DNA of 64,000 nucleotides from the NCBI RefSeq assembly GCF_026625045.1, contig NZ_CP113089.1, positions 1,054,001-1,118,000 of the forward strand. The letters are read 5' to 3'. Positions 7,933 through 17,682 of this stretch are shown here, one piece after another. Position 1 is the stretch's first letter, and every line of letters begins with the position of its first letter. The notes beneath the pieces were generated by a model. The model saw only the letters and a program-made list of their open reading frames with translations. It was not told the DNA's origin and did no database searches. The stretch is from Microcella daejeonensis (GTDB lineage Bacteria; Actinomycetota; Actinomycetes; Actinomycetales; Microbacteriaceae). Position numbers and translations under genes: made by a program.

Positions 7933-9021
7933 GTGCCGCTGCACCCCACTCACCCCCTGTCCGACGGTCGCACCGCCGACTCCGCCCTCGTCCGGGCGCT
8001 CCGCGGCGACCGCCCCGAGCGCACCCCTGTCTGGTTCATGCGCCAGGCCGGGCGCTCGCTGCCCGAGTACCGCGAGCTGCGGGCCGGCGGCGACATGCTG
8101 CAGGCCTGCCTCACGCCCGAGATGGCGAGCGAGATCACCCTGCAGCCCGTGCGCCGGCACGGCGTCGACGCGGGCATCTTCTTCAGCGACATCGTCGTGC
8201 CGGTGCTGCTCGCCGGCGTCGACGTGCGCATCGTCGCCGGGCGCGGCCCCGTCATCGACTCGCCCGTCCGCTCGGCCTCCGACGTGCTGCGCCTGCGCCC
8301 GCTCGAGCCCGACGCGCTCGAGCCGGTGCGCGAGGCCGTGCGCCTCACCGTCGAGCAGCTCGGCACGACGCCGCTGATCGGCTTCGCCGGCGCGCCGTTC
8401 ACCCTCGCCGCCTACCTCGTCGAGGGCGGGCCGTCGAAGGATCAGATGCGCGCCCGCGCCATGATGCACGCCGACCCGCACGCGTGGGCGGGGCTGCTCA
8501 ACTGGTGCGCCGACGTCACGGGCGAGTTCCTGCGGGCCCAGGTCGAGTCGGGCGCGAGCGCCGCGCAGCTCTTCGACTCGTGGATCGGCTCCGTCTCGCG
8601 CAACGACTACGTGCGCCGCGTCGCCCCGCACTCCAAGCGCGCGCTCGACCACCTGCGCGGGTTCGACGTGCCGCGCATCCACTTCGGCCTCGGCACCGCG
8701 CCCATCCTGCGCGAGATCGCCGGTCTCGGCGTCGACGCGGTCGGCATCGACTGGCGCACCCCGCTCGACGAGGCCTCGGCCGTCTTCGACCATGCGATGC
8801 CGCTGCAGGGCAACATCGATCCGGCGCTGCTCACCGCTCCGTGGCCCGCGCTCGCCGCGCACGCCGAGGGCGTGCTGACGGCCGGTCTGAAGGCCCCCGC
8901 GCACGTGGCGAACCTCGGCCACGGCGTCCCTCCCGAGACCGACCCCGATGTGCTCACCCGCCTCGTGCGCCTCATCCACGGCGAGGAGCCCTCGCCGACC
9001 GCGGAGCGCGGCTGGTCATGA
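7933..9021 (+). CDS. hemE: Uroporphyrinogen III decarboxylase
   Basis: HemE removes four carboxyl groups from uroporphyrinogen III to give coproporphyrinogen III. The 362-residue length is normal. The signature substrate loop PVWFMRQAGRSLPEYR lies near the N-terminus, GFAGAPFTLAAYLVEG in the middle and LQGNIDPALL near the C-terminus. The frame stays open far upstream, but the GTG at 7933 is chosen because homology to the family begins here and a TATCCT box precedes it by 6 nt. It is the first gene of a seven-gene operon, and its stop overlaps the hemY start (ATGA). Confidence 0.96.
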   Translation: MPLHPTHPLSDGRTADSALVRALRGDRPERTPVWFMRQAGRSLPEYRELRAGGDMLQACLTPEMASEITLQPVRRHGVDAGIFFSDIVVPVLLAGVDVRIVAGRGPVIDSPVRSASDVLRLRPLEPDALEPVREAVRLTVEQLGTTPLIGFAGAPFTLAAYLVEGGPSKDQMRARAMMHADPHAWAGLLNWCADVTGEFLRAQVESGASAAQLFDSWIGSVSRNDYVRRVAPHSKRALDHLRGFDVPRIHFGLGTAPILREIAGLGVDAVGIDWRTPLDEASAVFDHAMPLQGNIDPALLTAPWPALAAHAEGVLTAGLKAPAHVANLGHGVPPETDPDVLTRLVRLIHGEEPSPTAERGWS

Positions 9022-10340
9022 CCGAGACCCTCGTGGTGGGAGCGGGCGTCGCGGGCCTCGTGCTCGCGCGCGAGCTCGTGCTGCAGGGTCGCACCGTGCG
9101 GGTGCTCGAGGCCACCGACCGCGCAGGCGGGCAGATCGCGCGTCACGAGGTGGCGGGCATCCCGCTCGATTCGGGGGCCGAGGCCTTCGCCACCCGCGGC
9201 GGCACCGTGCGCGCCTACCTCGAGCGACTCGGGCTCGCCGACCGCATCGTCGCGCCGCTCGACGCCCCGGCCTGGCTGCACGCGCGCGACGGGGTCACCG
9301 TGCCGCTGCCGCGCGTGAGCCTCATGGGCATCCCCTCCGCGCCGCTCGCCGAGGACGTCGTGCGCGTCGTCGGCCGCCGTGCCGCCTGGCGCGGGATGCT
9401 CGACGCCCTCCTCCCCGGCCCCCGCGGCGCGAACGCCGCGAGCCTCGGCGCGCTCGTGCGGGCGCGCATGGGCGACGGCATCCTCGAGCGGCTCGTCGCC
9501 CCCGTCGTCGAGGGGATCCACTCGAAGCACCCCGACGACCTGCCGGTCTCGGCCGCCCCCGGCCTCGTGCACGCGATGCTGCAGGAGAACTCGCTCGCCC
9601 GCGCCGTCACGCGGCTGCGGATCGACGCCCCGGCCGGCTCGCTCGTCGCCGGCCTCGAGGGCGGCATGGCCACCCTCGTCGACGCGCTGCTCGCCGAGCT
9701 CGACCGCTACGGGGTGCCCGTCGAGTACGGGGTGCGGGTGGCCGAGGTGCACCCCGACCACGTCGTGCTCGCGGCCGATCCCGATGCCGATCCCGCGACC
9801 CTCCGCATCGGGGAGGACGGGGAGCCGATCCCCGATCTGCGCCACGGCGAGATCGTCGTCGCCGCGCCCGGCCTCGTCGACCCGGCCGACGGTCGCCCCG
9901 CGGTCACGACGGCGACGCACCTCGTCACCCTGGTCGTGAACGCCCCCGAGCTCGCCGACTCGCCCCGCGGCACCGGCGTGCTCGTCGCCCGCGGCACCGC
10001 CGTGCGCGCCCGCGCGCTCACCCACCTCAGCGCCAAGTGGGCGTGGGTGCGCGAGGCCGCGGCGGGCCGCGAGGTGCTGCGGCTCAGCTACGAGTCCGCG
10101 CCCGAGGTCGACGAGGCGCTGCGCGACGCCTCCGCTCTGCTGGGCGTGCTGCTCACCCGGGCGCAGCTCGTCGACAGCGCCGTCACGACGTGGCAGCGCG
10201 CCGCACGCATCGCGGCGCCCGAGAGCATCCCCCTCGTCGGTGAGCAGATCAGCGGCACCGGTCTCGCCGCCGTCATCGACCACGCCCACCGCACCGCCGA
10301 AGAGCTGGGCGCCCGAGCCCGAGAGCAGGAGTCACTGTGA
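9018..10340 (+). CDS. hemY: Coproporphyrinogen III oxidase / protoporphyrinogen oxidase family flavoenzyme
   Basis: This oxygen-dependent flavoenzyme of 440 residues oxidises coproporphyrinogen III to coproporphyrin III in the coproporphyrin-dependent route of Gram-positive bacteria (HemY/CgoX). The N-terminal dinucleotide motif VVGAGVAGLVLARELVLQG and the following GGQIARHEVAG are those of the amine oxidase superfamily. The C-terminal GTGLAAVIDHAHRTAEELG closes the FAD site. It is coupled to hemE by ATGA and to hemQ by GTGA. Presence of hemQ directly downstream supports the coproporphyrin rather than the protoporphyrin substrate. Confidence 0.93.
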   Translation: MTETLVVGAGVAGLVLARELVLQGRTVRVLEATDRAGGQIARHEVAGIPLDSGAEAFATRGGTVRAYLERLGLADRIVAPLDAPAWLHARDGVTVPLPRVSLMGIPSAPLAEDVVRVVGRRAAWRGMLDALLPGPRGANAASLGALVRARMGDGILERLVAPVVEGIHSKHPDDLPVSAAPGLVHAMLQENSLARAVTRLRIDAPAGSLVAGLEGGMATLVDALLAELDRYGVPVEYGVRVAEVHPDHVVLAADPDADPATLRIGEDGEPIPDLRHGEIVVAAPGLVDPADGRPAVTTATHLVTLVVNAPELADSPRGTGVLVARGTAVRARALTHLSAKWAWVREAAAGREVLRLSYESAPEVDEALRDASALLGVLLTRAQLVDSAVTTWQRAARIAAPESIPLVGEQISGTGLAAVIDHAHRTAEELGARAREQESL

Positions 10341-10990
10341 GCGACAAGACCGAGTACACCACCTACGTCGTGCTGCGCCGCGACCCGCGCCGGCCGGCGA
10401 TGGGCGGCGGCATCGAGCGCGCCGTGAAGGAGGTCGAAGCCTCGGGCGTGACCATCCGCGGCTTCTACGACGTCAGCGGCATGCGCGACGACGCCGACCT
10501 GATGATCTGGATGCACGGCCCCGACCCGCAGGCGCTGCAGCAGGCCGTGCGCACCCTGCGCCGCGCCGACCTGCTCGCCGCCCTGCTGCCGAGCTGGATC
10601 GCCATGGGCGTGCACGTGCAGGCCGAGTTCAGCCGCAGCCACGCCCCCGCCTTCATGCTCGGCAAGGAGCCCAAGGGCTGGCTCTGCGTCTACCCCTTCG
10701 TGCGCTCGTACGAGTGGTACCTGCTGCCCGAGGACGAGCGCCGCGGCATGCTCGCCGAGCACGGCAGGCAGGGCAGCGCGTTCACCGGCGTGCTCGCCAA
10801 CACGGTCGCGGCGTTCGCGCTCAACGACTACGAGTGGCTGCTCGGGCTCGAGAGCGACGAGCTCATGGATCTGGTCGACATGATGCGCGATCTGCGCTCC
10901 ACCGAGGCGCGCCGGCACGTGCGCGAAGAGGTTCCGTTCTACACCGGTCGGCGCATCGGCGTCGACGAGATCGAGGAGGTCATCCGATGA
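10337..10990 (+). CDS. hemQ: Coproheme decarboxylase (HemQ/ChdC)
   Basis: HemQ (ChdC) converts iron coproporphyrin to heme b by two oxidative decarboxylations, using peroxide. The 217-residue protein is of the short chlorite-dismutase-like family. It has the conserved YPFVRSYEWYLLP segment (119-131), whose tyrosines include the likely catalytic one, followed by MLAEHGRQG (H142). The GTG start overlaps the hemY stop, and its own stop overlaps the hemH start. It is the final enzyme of the coproporphyrin-dependent pathway, which marks a Gram-positive, actinobacterial heme route. Confidence 0.95.
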   Translation: MSDKTEYTTYVVLRRDPRRPAMGGGIERAVKEVEASGVTIRGFYDVSGMRDDADLMIWMHGPDPQALQQAVRTLRRADLLAALLPSWIAMGVHVQAEFSRSHAPAFMLGKEPKGWLCVYPFVRSYEWYLLPEDERRGMLAEHGRQGSAFTGVLANTVAAFALNDYEWLLGLESDELMDLVDMMRDLRSTEARRHVREEVPFYTGRRIGVDEIEEVIR

Positions 10991-12258
10991 CGATCACGAA
11001 CAACAAGCTCGACGAGCACGGCAAGGCCGTCGTCGTCGACCTGGTCGACGGCACGTACGCGGGCGAGCAGTTCGCCCGCGCGGCGACCGACACGGCGCAG
11101 CAGTTCGCCGTGCCGGGGCACGTCGAGCAGCCCGTCGCCTACGACGCGGTCATCCTCGCCGGCTTCGGCGGGCCCGAGGGGCAGGACGACGTCATCCCGT
11201 TCCTGCGCAACGTCACGCGCGGCCGCGGCATCCCCGACGAGCGCCTCGAGGAGGTCGCGCACCACTACCGCCACTTCGGCGGCGTGAGCCCGATCAACGA
11301 GCAGAACCGCCAGCTGCAGAAGGCGCTGCAGGCCGAGGCCGACCGCCGCGGGCTGGGTCTGCCCATCTACTGGGGCAACCGCAACTGGGACCCGTACCTG
11401 CCCGAGGCCGTGCAGCAGGCCTACGACGACGGCCACCGCACCGTGCTCGGCCTCGCCACGAGCGCCTACTCGAGCTTCTCGAGCTGCCGCCAGTACCGCG
11501 AGGACTTCGCCAAGGCGCTCGACGCGACCGGCCTCTGGGGCGAGATGCGCATCGACAAGGTCGGCCAGTTCTTCGACAGCCCCGGCTTCGTCGCGCCCTT
11601 CGTGACGGGCGTGGTGGATGCCCTGCGCGACCTCATCGCCCGCGGCAGCGACCTCGCCACCGCCCGGGTGCTCTTCGCCACGCACTCGATCCCGACCTCC
11701 GACGCCGAGCGCAGCGGTCCGCGGGATGTCGACTGGGGTGAGGGCGGCGCCTACGCCGCGCAGCACACCGCCGTCTCCGAGGTCATCATGGCCAAGGCGC
11801 TCGCCGAGCTCCGCGCCGACGAGACCCTCGGCGAGATCCCGGATGTCGAGTGGCAGCTCGTCTACCAGAGCCGCTCCGGCCCCCCCACGCAGCCGTGGCT
11901 CGAGCCCGACATCAACGACGCCATCGCTGACCACGCGACGGCCGGCGCGACGGCGATCGTCATGGTGCCGGTCGGCTTCGTGAGCGACCACATGGAGGTC
12001 ATGTGGGATCTCGACACCGAGGCGATGGAGACGTGCGAGGAGCACGGTGTGATCGGCCTGCGCGTGCCGACCCCCGGCGTCGACCCCGTCTACGTCAGCG
12101 GGCTCATCGACCTCGTCGAGGAGCGCCTGACGGGCACGGCGAAGAACGACCGCGTGCGCGAGACCGAGCTCGGCCCCTGGTACGACGTGTGCCGCCCCGG
12201 CTGCTGCGAGAACGTGCGCGCGGGCTTCAAGCCCGCCATCTCGGGCCTGCAGCCGTGA
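10987..12258 (+). CDS. hemH: Coproporphyrin ferrochelatase (CpfC)
   Basis: HemH inserts ferrous iron into coproporphyrin III. Residues typical of the family are the metal-site histidine in FATHSIP (H233) and the acidic SDHMEVMWDLDTEA helix (E337 region). The 423-residue protein has about 50 extra N-terminal residues ahead of AVILAGFGGPEG. Its C-terminus carries a CxxxCC motif (C402, C406, C407), and C167 lies in SSFSSCRQY. Together these resemble the ligands of the [2Fe-2S] cluster found in many actinobacterial ferrochelatases. The ATG at 10987 overlaps the hemQ stop, so the start is firm. Confidence 0.95.
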   Translation: MTITNNKLDEHGKAVVVDLVDGTYAGEQFARAATDTAQQFAVPGHVEQPVAYDAVILAGFGGPEGQDDVIPFLRNVTRGRGIPDERLEEVAHHYRHFGGVSPINEQNRQLQKALQAEADRRGLGLPIYWGNRNWDPYLPEAVQQAYDDGHRTVLGLATSAYSSFSSCRQYREDFAKALDATGLWGEMRIDKVGQFFDSPGFVAPFVTGVVDALRDLIARGSDLATARVLFATHSIPTSDAERSGPRDVDWGEGGAYAAQHTAVSEVIMAKALAELRADETLGEIPDVEWQLVYQSRSGPPTQPWLEPDINDAIADHATAGATAIVMVPVGFVSDHMEVMWDLDTEAMETCEEHGVIGLRVPTPGVDPVYVSGLIDLVEERLTGTAKNDRVRETELGPWYDVCRPGCCENVRAGFKPAISGLQP

Positions 12259-13196
12259 TCCGGCTCGGCACGCGCGGCAGTGCGCTCGCTCTCGCGCAGT
12301 CGCAGCGCGTCGCCGACTCGATCGCGGCCCGCACGGGCGAGGAGGTCGAGCTCGTCACCATCACCACGCAGGGCGACGTCTCCACCGCCCCGCTCGCGAG
12401 CATGGGCGGCGCGGGCGTCTTCGTCGTCGCCGTGCGCGAGGCCCTTCTCGCGGGGGAGTGCGACGTCGTCGTGCACTCGCTCAAGGACCTGCCGACCGCG
12501 CCGCACCCCGACCTCGTGATCGGGGCGGTGCCGAAGCGCGCCGACGCCCGCGACGCGGGCGTAGTCGCGGGCGGGGTCGCTCTGAAGGACCTCCCGGCGG
12601 GCTCGCGCGTCGGCACGGGCTCGCCGCGGCGCCAGGCGCAGCTGCGCCGCCGGTTCCCCGAGCTCGAGGTCGTCGAGATGCGCGGCAACGTCGACACCCG
12701 GCTCGCTCGCGTGCTCGGCGACAGGGAGGGCGTGGAGCACGACCTCGACGCCGTCATCCTCGCCGCCGCCGGGCTCGAGCGCATCGGGCGCGAGGGCGTC
12801 GTCACCGAGCATCTCGGCATCGACGGCTGGCCCACCGCGCCCGGGCAGGGAGCGCTCGCGGTCGAGACGCGCGCCGACGTCTCCGGCGCGCTCAAGCGGG
12901 CCCTCATCGGCCTCGACCACGCCTCCACCCGCACCGCCGTCGAGGCCGAGCGCGCCGTGCTGCGCAAGCTCGAGGCCGGCTGCTCGGCGCCGCTCGGCGC
13001 CCACGCCTTCATCGATGACGGCATGATGTTCCTCGCCGCGCGGGTCTACTCGCCCGAGGGCGAGCAGGTCTCGAGCGCGCACGCGCAGTACGTCGACGAC
13101 TCCCGCACCCCCGCCGAGGATCTCGCGAACCGCGTCGTCGACGAGCTGCTGCAGAACGGCGCCGCCGACCTCATGCCGAAGGAGGGCGCACGATGA
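12255..13196 (+). CDS. hemC: Hydroxymethylbilane synthase (porphobilinogen deaminase)
   Basis: HemC polymerises four porphobilinogen molecules into hydroxymethylbilane. The 313-residue product starts IRLGTRGSALALAQSQ, has the dipyrromethane-binding cysteine in LEAGCSAPLGAH (C243) and the active-site HSLKDLPT segment. The GTG start overlaps the hemH stop (GTGA), and its stop overlaps the hemB start (ATGA). The next enzyme, HemD, is not in this operon but is encoded at 22417. Confidence 0.96.
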   Translation: MIRLGTRGSALALAQSQRVADSIAARTGEEVELVTITTQGDVSTAPLASMGGAGVFVVAVREALLAGECDVVVHSLKDLPTAPHPDLVIGAVPKRADARDAGVVAGGVALKDLPAGSRVGTGSPRRQAQLRRRFPELEVVEMRGNVDTRLARVLGDREGVEHDLDAVILAAAGLERIGREGVVTEHLGIDGWPTAPGQGALAVETRADVSGALKRALIGLDHASTRTAVEAERAVLRKLEAGCSAPLGAHAFIDDGMMFLAARVYSPEGEQVSSAHAQYVDDSRTPAEDLANRVVDELLQNGAADLMPKEGAR

Positions 13197-14179
13197 GCGA
13201 TCTCGGGCCCAGCATCCGCCCCCGCCGTCTGCGCACGACGCCGGCCATGCGCCGCCTCGTGAGCGAGACCGATCTGCGCCCGCGCCACCTCGTGCTGCCG
13301 GTCTTCGTGCGCGAGGGGCTCGATGCCGCGCAGCCCATCGCCTCGATGCCCGGCGTCGACCAGCACTCGCTCGACAGCCTGCGCGCGCTCAGCGTGCGCG
13401 CGGCCGAGGCGGGGCTCGGCGGCCTCATGCTCTTCGGCGTTCCGCGCGCGCGCGACGCGGTCGGCTCGGGCGCGACCGACCCCGACGGCATCCTCAACGT
13501 CGCCACCCGCGCGATCGCCGCCGAGGTCGGCGACGCCCTCGTGGTGCAGACCGACCTCTGCCTCGACGAGTTCACCGACCACGGCCACTGCGGCGTGCTG
13601 GATGCTCAGGGCCGGGTCGACAACGACGCCACCCTCGAGCGCTACGCCGACATGGCCGTCGCGCAGGCCGAGGCGGGCAGCCAGCTGCTCGGCCTCAGCG
13701 GCATGATGGACGGCCAGACCGCGGTCGCCCGCGCCGCCCTCGATGCGGCCGGCTTTCCCGACGTCGCCCTGCTCGCCTACTCGGCCAAGTACGCATCCGC
13801 CTTCTACGGGCCGTTCCGCGATGCCGTCGAATCGGCGCTCGTCGGCGACCGCCGCACCTACCAGCTCGACCCCGGCAACGGGCGCGAGGGCGTGCGCGAG
13901 GCGATGCTCGACCTCGATGAAGGCGCCGACGTCGTCATGGTCAAGCCTGCGCTCGGCTACCTCGACGTGCTGCGGCAGGTCGCCGACATCTCGCCCGTGC
14001 CGGTGTGGGCCTACATGGTCTCGGGCGAGTACGCGATGATCGCCGCCGCCGCCAAGAACGGCTGGATCGACGGCGACCGCGCCCAGCTCGAAGCCCTCAC
14101 CTCCATCCGCCGCGCGGGCGCCGACGCCGTGCTCAGCTACGCCGCCCTCGACCTGGTCGAGAAGGGACTCGTCACATGA
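13193..14179 (+). CDS. hemB: Delta-aminolevulinic acid dehydratase (porphobilinogen synthase)
   Basis: HemB condenses two 5-aminolevulinate molecules into porphobilinogen. The two Schiff-base lysines are visible in YSAKYAS (K199) and [11 protein letters not shown] (K251). The metal-binding loop reads [17 protein letters not shown], with two cysteines rather than the three of classic zinc enzymes, so a Mg-dependent or mixed type is possible. The length of 328 residues is standard. AGGAGGG lies upstream of the ATG, and the gene overlaps both neighbours by 4 bp. Confidence 0.96.
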   Translation: MSDLGPSIRPRRLRTTPAMRRLVSETDLRPRHLVLPVFVREGLDAAQPIASMPGVDQHSLDSLRALSVRAAEAGLGGLMLFGVPRARDAVGSGATDPDGILNVATRAIAAEVGDALVVQTDLCLDEFTDHGHCGVLDAQGRVDNDATLERYADMAVAQAEAGSQLLGLSGMMDGQTAVARAALDAAGFPDVALLAYSAKYASAFYGPFRDAVESALVGDRRTYQLDPGNGREGVREAMLDLDEGADVVMVKPALGYLDVLRQVADISPVPVWAYMVSGEYAMIAAAAKNGWIDGDRAQLEALTSIRRAGADAVLSYAALDLVEKGLVT

Positions 14180-15540
14180 CCCGCTTCATCTCCGGCCGCA
14201 CGCCGACGACCAACGCCGAGGCCTTCGAGCGCGCGCTCGTCGTGACGCCCGGCGGGGTCAACTCGCCCGTGCGCGCCTTCCGCTCGGTCGGCGGCACCCC
14301 CGTCTTCCTCGCGAGCGGCCACGGCCCCTACGTCGTCGACGTCGAGGGCACCGAGTACGTCGACCTGGTGGGCCAGTGGGGTCCGGCGCTGCTCGGGCAC
14401 GCGCATCCCGACGTCATCGCCGCCGCCCACGAGGCCGTCGCCCGCGGTCTCGGCTTCGGCGCCTCCTCGACCGGCGAGGTCGAGCTCGCCGAGCTCGTGC
14501 TCGACCGGCTGACCCTCGGGGAGGGCGCCTCGGAGCGCCGCGGCATCGAGAAGCTGCGCCTCGTCTCGACCGGTACCGAGGCGACCATGACGGCGATCCG
14601 TCTCGCGCGCGGCGCCACCGGCCGGCCGCTGCTGGTCAAGTTCGCCGGGCACTACCACGGCCACTCCGACTCGCTGCTGTCGGAGGCGGGCTCGGGCATC
14701 GCCACCCTCGGCATCCCCGGTTCGGCGGGCATCACCCCCGAGACGGCCGCCCAGACGATCGTCATCCCCTACAACGACGAGGATGCCCTCGCGGAGGTCT
14801 TCGCCCTGCACGGCGACCGCATCGCGGCGATCATCACCGAGGCCGCCGCCGCCAACATGGGCGTCGTGCCCCCGAAGCCGGGCTTCAACCGCCTGCTCGG
14901 CGAGACCGCGCGGGCGCACGGCGCTCTGCTCATCGTCGACGAGGTCATGACGGGCTTCCGCTCGACGGCCGCCGGCTGGTGGGGCCTCGAGGAGGCCGCG
15001 GGCTCCGGCTACGACGCCGACCTCACGACCTTCGGCAAGATCATCGGTGGCGGCCTGCCCCTCGCGGGCCTCGGCGGTCGCGCCGAGATCCTCGACCTGC
15101 TGGCCCCGCTCGGCCCGGTCTACCAGGCGGGAACCCTCAGCGGGAACCCCGTCGCCGTCGCCACCGGTGCGGCGATGCTGCGCGGTGCCGGGCCCGAGGT
15201 CTACGACCGCCTGCCGCGCACGGCGCGCACGATCGCCGACGGCCTCTCGGCCGCGCTCAGCGCCGAGGGCGTCGCGCACACGGTCGCGTGGGCGGGCTCG
15301 CAGTTCTCGATCTTCTTCCGGCCGGATGCTCCGCAGAACTACGCGGAGGCTCAGGATCAGCACACCTGGCGCTTCGGGGCGTACTTCCACGCGATGCTCG
15401 AGCACGGGGTCTCGCTGCCCCCGAGCGTCTACGAGGCCTGGTTCGTCTCGGCCGCGCACGACGACGCCGCGATCGAGCGCGTGCTCGCCGCGGCGGGGCC
15501 CGCGGCGAAGGCCGCGGCGGCGGCGACGCCCGCGCTCTAG
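14176..15540 (+). CDS. hemL: Glutamate-1-semialdehyde 2,1-aminomutase
   Basis: HemL is a PLP enzyme that converts glutamate-1-semialdehyde from HemA to 5-aminolevulinate. The 454-residue protein has the PLP lysine in [12 protein letters not shown] (K288), the [15 protein letters not shown] entry segment and [14 protein letters not shown]. The ATG overlaps the hemB stop. It is the last gene of the operon, and a strong hairpin follows 36 bp after its stop. Together with the divergent hemA this supplies the whole C5 route to 5-aminolevulinate. Confidence 0.96.
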   Translation: MTRFISGRTPTTNAEAFERALVVTPGGVNSPVRAFRSVGGTPVFLASGHGPYVVDVEGTEYVDLVGQWGPALLGHAHPDVIAAAHEAVARGLGFGASSTGEVELAELVLDRLTLGEGASERRGIEKLRLVSTGTEATMTAIRLARGATGRPLLVKFAGHYHGHSDSLLSEAGSGIATLGIPGSAGITPETAAQTIVIPYNDEDALAEVFALHGDRIAAIITEAAAANMGVVPPKPGFNRLLGETARAHGALLIVDEVMTGFRSTAAGWWGLEEAAGSGYDADLTTFGKIIGGGLPLAGLGGRAEILDLLAPLGPVYQAGTLSGNPVAVATGAAMLRGAGPEVYDRLPRTARTIADGLSAALSAEGVAHTVAWAGSQFSIFFRPDAPQNYAEAQDQHTWRFGAYFHAMLEHGVSLPPSVYEAWFVSAAHDDAAIERVLAAAGPAAKAAAAATPAL

Positions 15541-15575
15541 GAGCGGCCCGGAGGTCTTCCGACCGCGGACGCAGT

Positions 15576-15610
15576 GAGGGGCCCGCAGGACGGCGATCCG
15601 CGGGCCCCTC
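15576..15610. terminator. Bidirectional terminator between hemL and the siderophore-binding lipoprotein gene
   Basis: GAGGGGCCCGC (15576-15586) and GCGGGCCCCTC (15600-15610) form a perfect 11-bp stem, with three further pairs possible in the loop. It lies between two converging genes. Confidence 0.75.
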
Positions 15611-15656
15611 GGCCTGGTGGTGAGCCGGACGCTCGCGCGCCGGCCCCGGTCTGCGG

Positions 15657-16679
15657 CTAGCCGCGGGCGGCGACCGCCGCGGCGAGCTGGTCGACGACCT
15701 CGTCGAGGCCCCACGAGAGCGAGAGCGCGGTGGGCGGCGAGACCGACGAGATGAAGTCCTCGCCGATGAGGCGGGCGACGGCGCCCTCCTGCACGGCCGG
15801 CAGCGAGGCGGCGTACGCGCCCTCGGTGACGAGGTCGGCCTCGGCCTCGTTGGCGCCGTAGACGACGAGCACGTCCGAGACGAGCTCGCTCACCCGCTCG
15901 TACGAGAGCGTGAAGTAGAAGGGCGACTCGTCGGTGTCGAGCTCGTCGACGGCGGGGGCGTTGACGAAGCCGAGGTCGAGCATGAACTCGACCCGCGGGT
16001 CCTCATCGGCGTAGACGTAGAAGGTGCCGGCGGCGCTGTCCCAGGCGGTCGCGAGCATGAGGCCCTCGAACTCGGGGTGCGCGGCGGCGGCGTCGGCGAT
16101 CTGCTGCTCGATGTCGGCGAGCACGGTCGCCGCCTCGTCCTGCCGCCCGAGCGCCTCGCCGGTGATGGTGACGATGTCCTTCCACGGGGTCGACCACGGC
16201 TGGTCGGGGTAGGCCACGACGGGGGCGATCTCGCTGAGCGTGTCGTACTGCTCCTCGGTGATACCGGAGTACTGGGCGAGGATCACGTCGGGGTCCGCGG
16301 CGGCGATCTCCTCGAAGGGGATGTCGGAGCCGGTGTTCGTGAGGATGGTCGGGGTCTCGTCGCCCGACTCCTCGAGGGCCTCGGCGACCCAGGGCAGGAT
16401 CCCCTCCTCGTCGCCGCCGTAGGCCTGGAACGGCATGGCGACGGGCGTCACGCCCAGGGCGATCGCGGCGTCGGCGGTGGCCCAGCCCCAGGTGACGACG
16501 CGCTCGGGCGCCTCGGTGATCTCGGTCTCGCCGAAGGCGTGGCTGAGGGTGACGGGGAACGCGGCGTCGTCGGCACCGGTCGACCCGGTGTCGGTCTCGG
16601 CGGCGGTCGAGCATCCGGCGAGGGTGATCGCGGCGACCGCGATGAGGGCGGCGGCGGCGCGGCGGACGGGGGTGAGCAC
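15657..16679 (-). CDS. Iron-siderophore ABC transporter, substrate-binding lipoprotein
   Basis: This 340-residue FecB/FepB-like binding protein captures ferric siderophore outside the membrane. It has a lipoprotein signal ending LAGC, an acidic linker and a class III periplasmic-binding fold (VTLSHAFGETEITEAPERVVTWGWATADAA is encoded at the start of the mature domain). The GTG start at 16679 has AGGAG upstream. It is transcribed alone towards the hemL terminator; the permease and ATPase genes lie just upstream on the same strand but in a separate unit, with a DtxR-type box between. The exact siderophore cannot be read from the sequence. Confidence 0.9.
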   Translation of the reverse strand: MLTPVRRAAAALIAVAAITLAGCSTAAETDTGSTGADDAAFPVTLSHAFGETEITEAPERVVTWGWATADAAIALGVTPVAMPFQAYGGDEEGILPWVAEALEESGDETPTILTNTGSDIPFEEIAAADPDVILAQYSGITEEQYDTLSEIAPVVAYPDQPWSTPWKDIVTITGEALGRQDEAATVLADIEQQIADAAAAHPEFEGLMLATAWDSAAGTFYVYADEDPRVEFMLDLGFVNAPAVDELDTDESPFYFTLSYERVSELVSDVLVVYGANEAEADLVTEGAYAASLPAVQEGAVARLIGEDFISSVSPPTALSLSWGLDEVVDQLAAAVAARG

Positions 16680-16723
16680 GGGGTGACTCCTGGAAGGCGG
16701 GCAGGCCTGGCGGCTGCGGTTGG

Positions 16724-16742
16724 TAAGGATAGGCTTACCTTA
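16724..16742 (-). promoter_or_regulatory. DtxR/IdeR-type iron box with -10
   Basis: TAAGGATAGGCTTACCTTA is a 19-bp near-palindrome matching the DtxR consensus (TTAGGTTAGGCTAACCTAA) at most positions. On the minus strand a TATCCT hexamer inside the box can serve as the -10, giving a leader of about 40 nt to the GTG at 16679. Iron-loaded DtxR should block this promoter. Confidence 0.8.
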
Positions 16743-16773
16743 CAACACGCCCATGGGTGTCGCCACCTGAGCG

Positions 16774-17682
16774 CTAGGGCAGGGGCTGGGATCGCGGCAG
16801 GATGACCGGCCGACCCGTATCCGGATCCTCCAGCACCCGCGCCTCGACGCCGAAGGCCCGCTGCACGACCTCGCCCGTCAGCACTTCGCCCGGCGCCCCG
16901 CGCGCGATGATCGCGCCCTCGGCCATGACGACGAGATCGTCGGCGTAGCGCGCGGCGAGGGTGAGGTCGTGGATGACGAGCACCACGGTCATCCCGCGGG
17001 CGACCTCGGCCCGCAGCACGTCGAGCACCTCGACCTGATGGGCGATGTCGAGCGCGCTCGTGGGCTCGTCGAGCAGCAGGATGCGCGGCTGCTGCGCGAG
17101 CGCCATCGCGATCCAGACGCGCTGCCGCTGGCCGCCGCTCAGCTCGTCGACGCGACGGTCGACGAGCTGCATGGCGTCGGTCGCCTCGAGCGCCGCCGCG
17201 ACGATGACGTCGTCGTCGCTGCGGCGGCCGCGGAAGATGCCCTGGTGGGGGTACCGTCCGCGGGCGACGAGCTCGGCGACGCGGATGCCCTCGGGCGCGA
17301 TCGGCGACTGCGGCAGCACGCCGATCGCCCGCGCGATGCGGCGGCTCGGGATGCGGGCCACGTCGACCCCGTCGAGGGTGACGCGGCCGGCCTGCGGCGG
17401 CAGCAGGCGGGCGAAGCCGCGCAGCAGGGTCGACTTGCCGCTGCCGTTCGCGCCGACCAGGGCCGTGAGCCGACCCGGAGCGATCTCGAGGTCGACGCCG
17501 GCGACGACCGTGCGCGCGCCGTAGGCGAGGGCGAGGCCCTCGGCCCGCAGCACGGGCGGTGACGATCCGTCGCCGGCGGCGGCGTGCAGCAGGTCGAGCG
17601 CGGAGCTCGGCACGGCGCTGCCGACAGGGGGCGCGGCGGGCGGCGCGGTGGGCACCGAGGCGCGGCGTGCGGCGGGGCTCAT
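16774..17682 (-). CDS. Iron-siderophore ABC transporter ATP-binding protein
   Basis: This FepC/FecE-type ATPase of 302 residues powers siderophore import. Walker A is GANGSGKSTLL, the signature is LSGGQRQRVWIAMAL, Walker B is ILLLDEPTSALD, and the switch histidine is in LVIHDLTLAARYADD. About 55 Ala/Pro-rich residues precede the ABC domain. The ATG at 17682 overlaps the stop of the upstream permease gene (ATGA), which fixes the start. It is the last gene of the SIP-permease-permease-ATPase unit. Confidence 0.92.
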   Translation of the reverse strand: MSPAARRASVPTAPPAAPPVGSAVPSSALDLLHAAAGDGSSPPVLRAEGLALAYGARTVVAGVDLEIAPGRLTALVGANGSGKSTLLRGFARLLPPQAGRVTLDGVDVARIPSRRIARAIGVLPQSPIAPEGIRVAELVARGRYPHQGIFRGRRSDDDVIVAAALEATDAMQLVDRRVDELSGGQRQRVWIAMALAQQPRILLLDEPTSALDIAHQVEVLDVLRAEVARGMTVVLVIHDLTLAARYADDLVVMAEGAIIARGAPGEVLTGEVVQRAFGVEARVLEDPDTGRPVILPRSQPLP

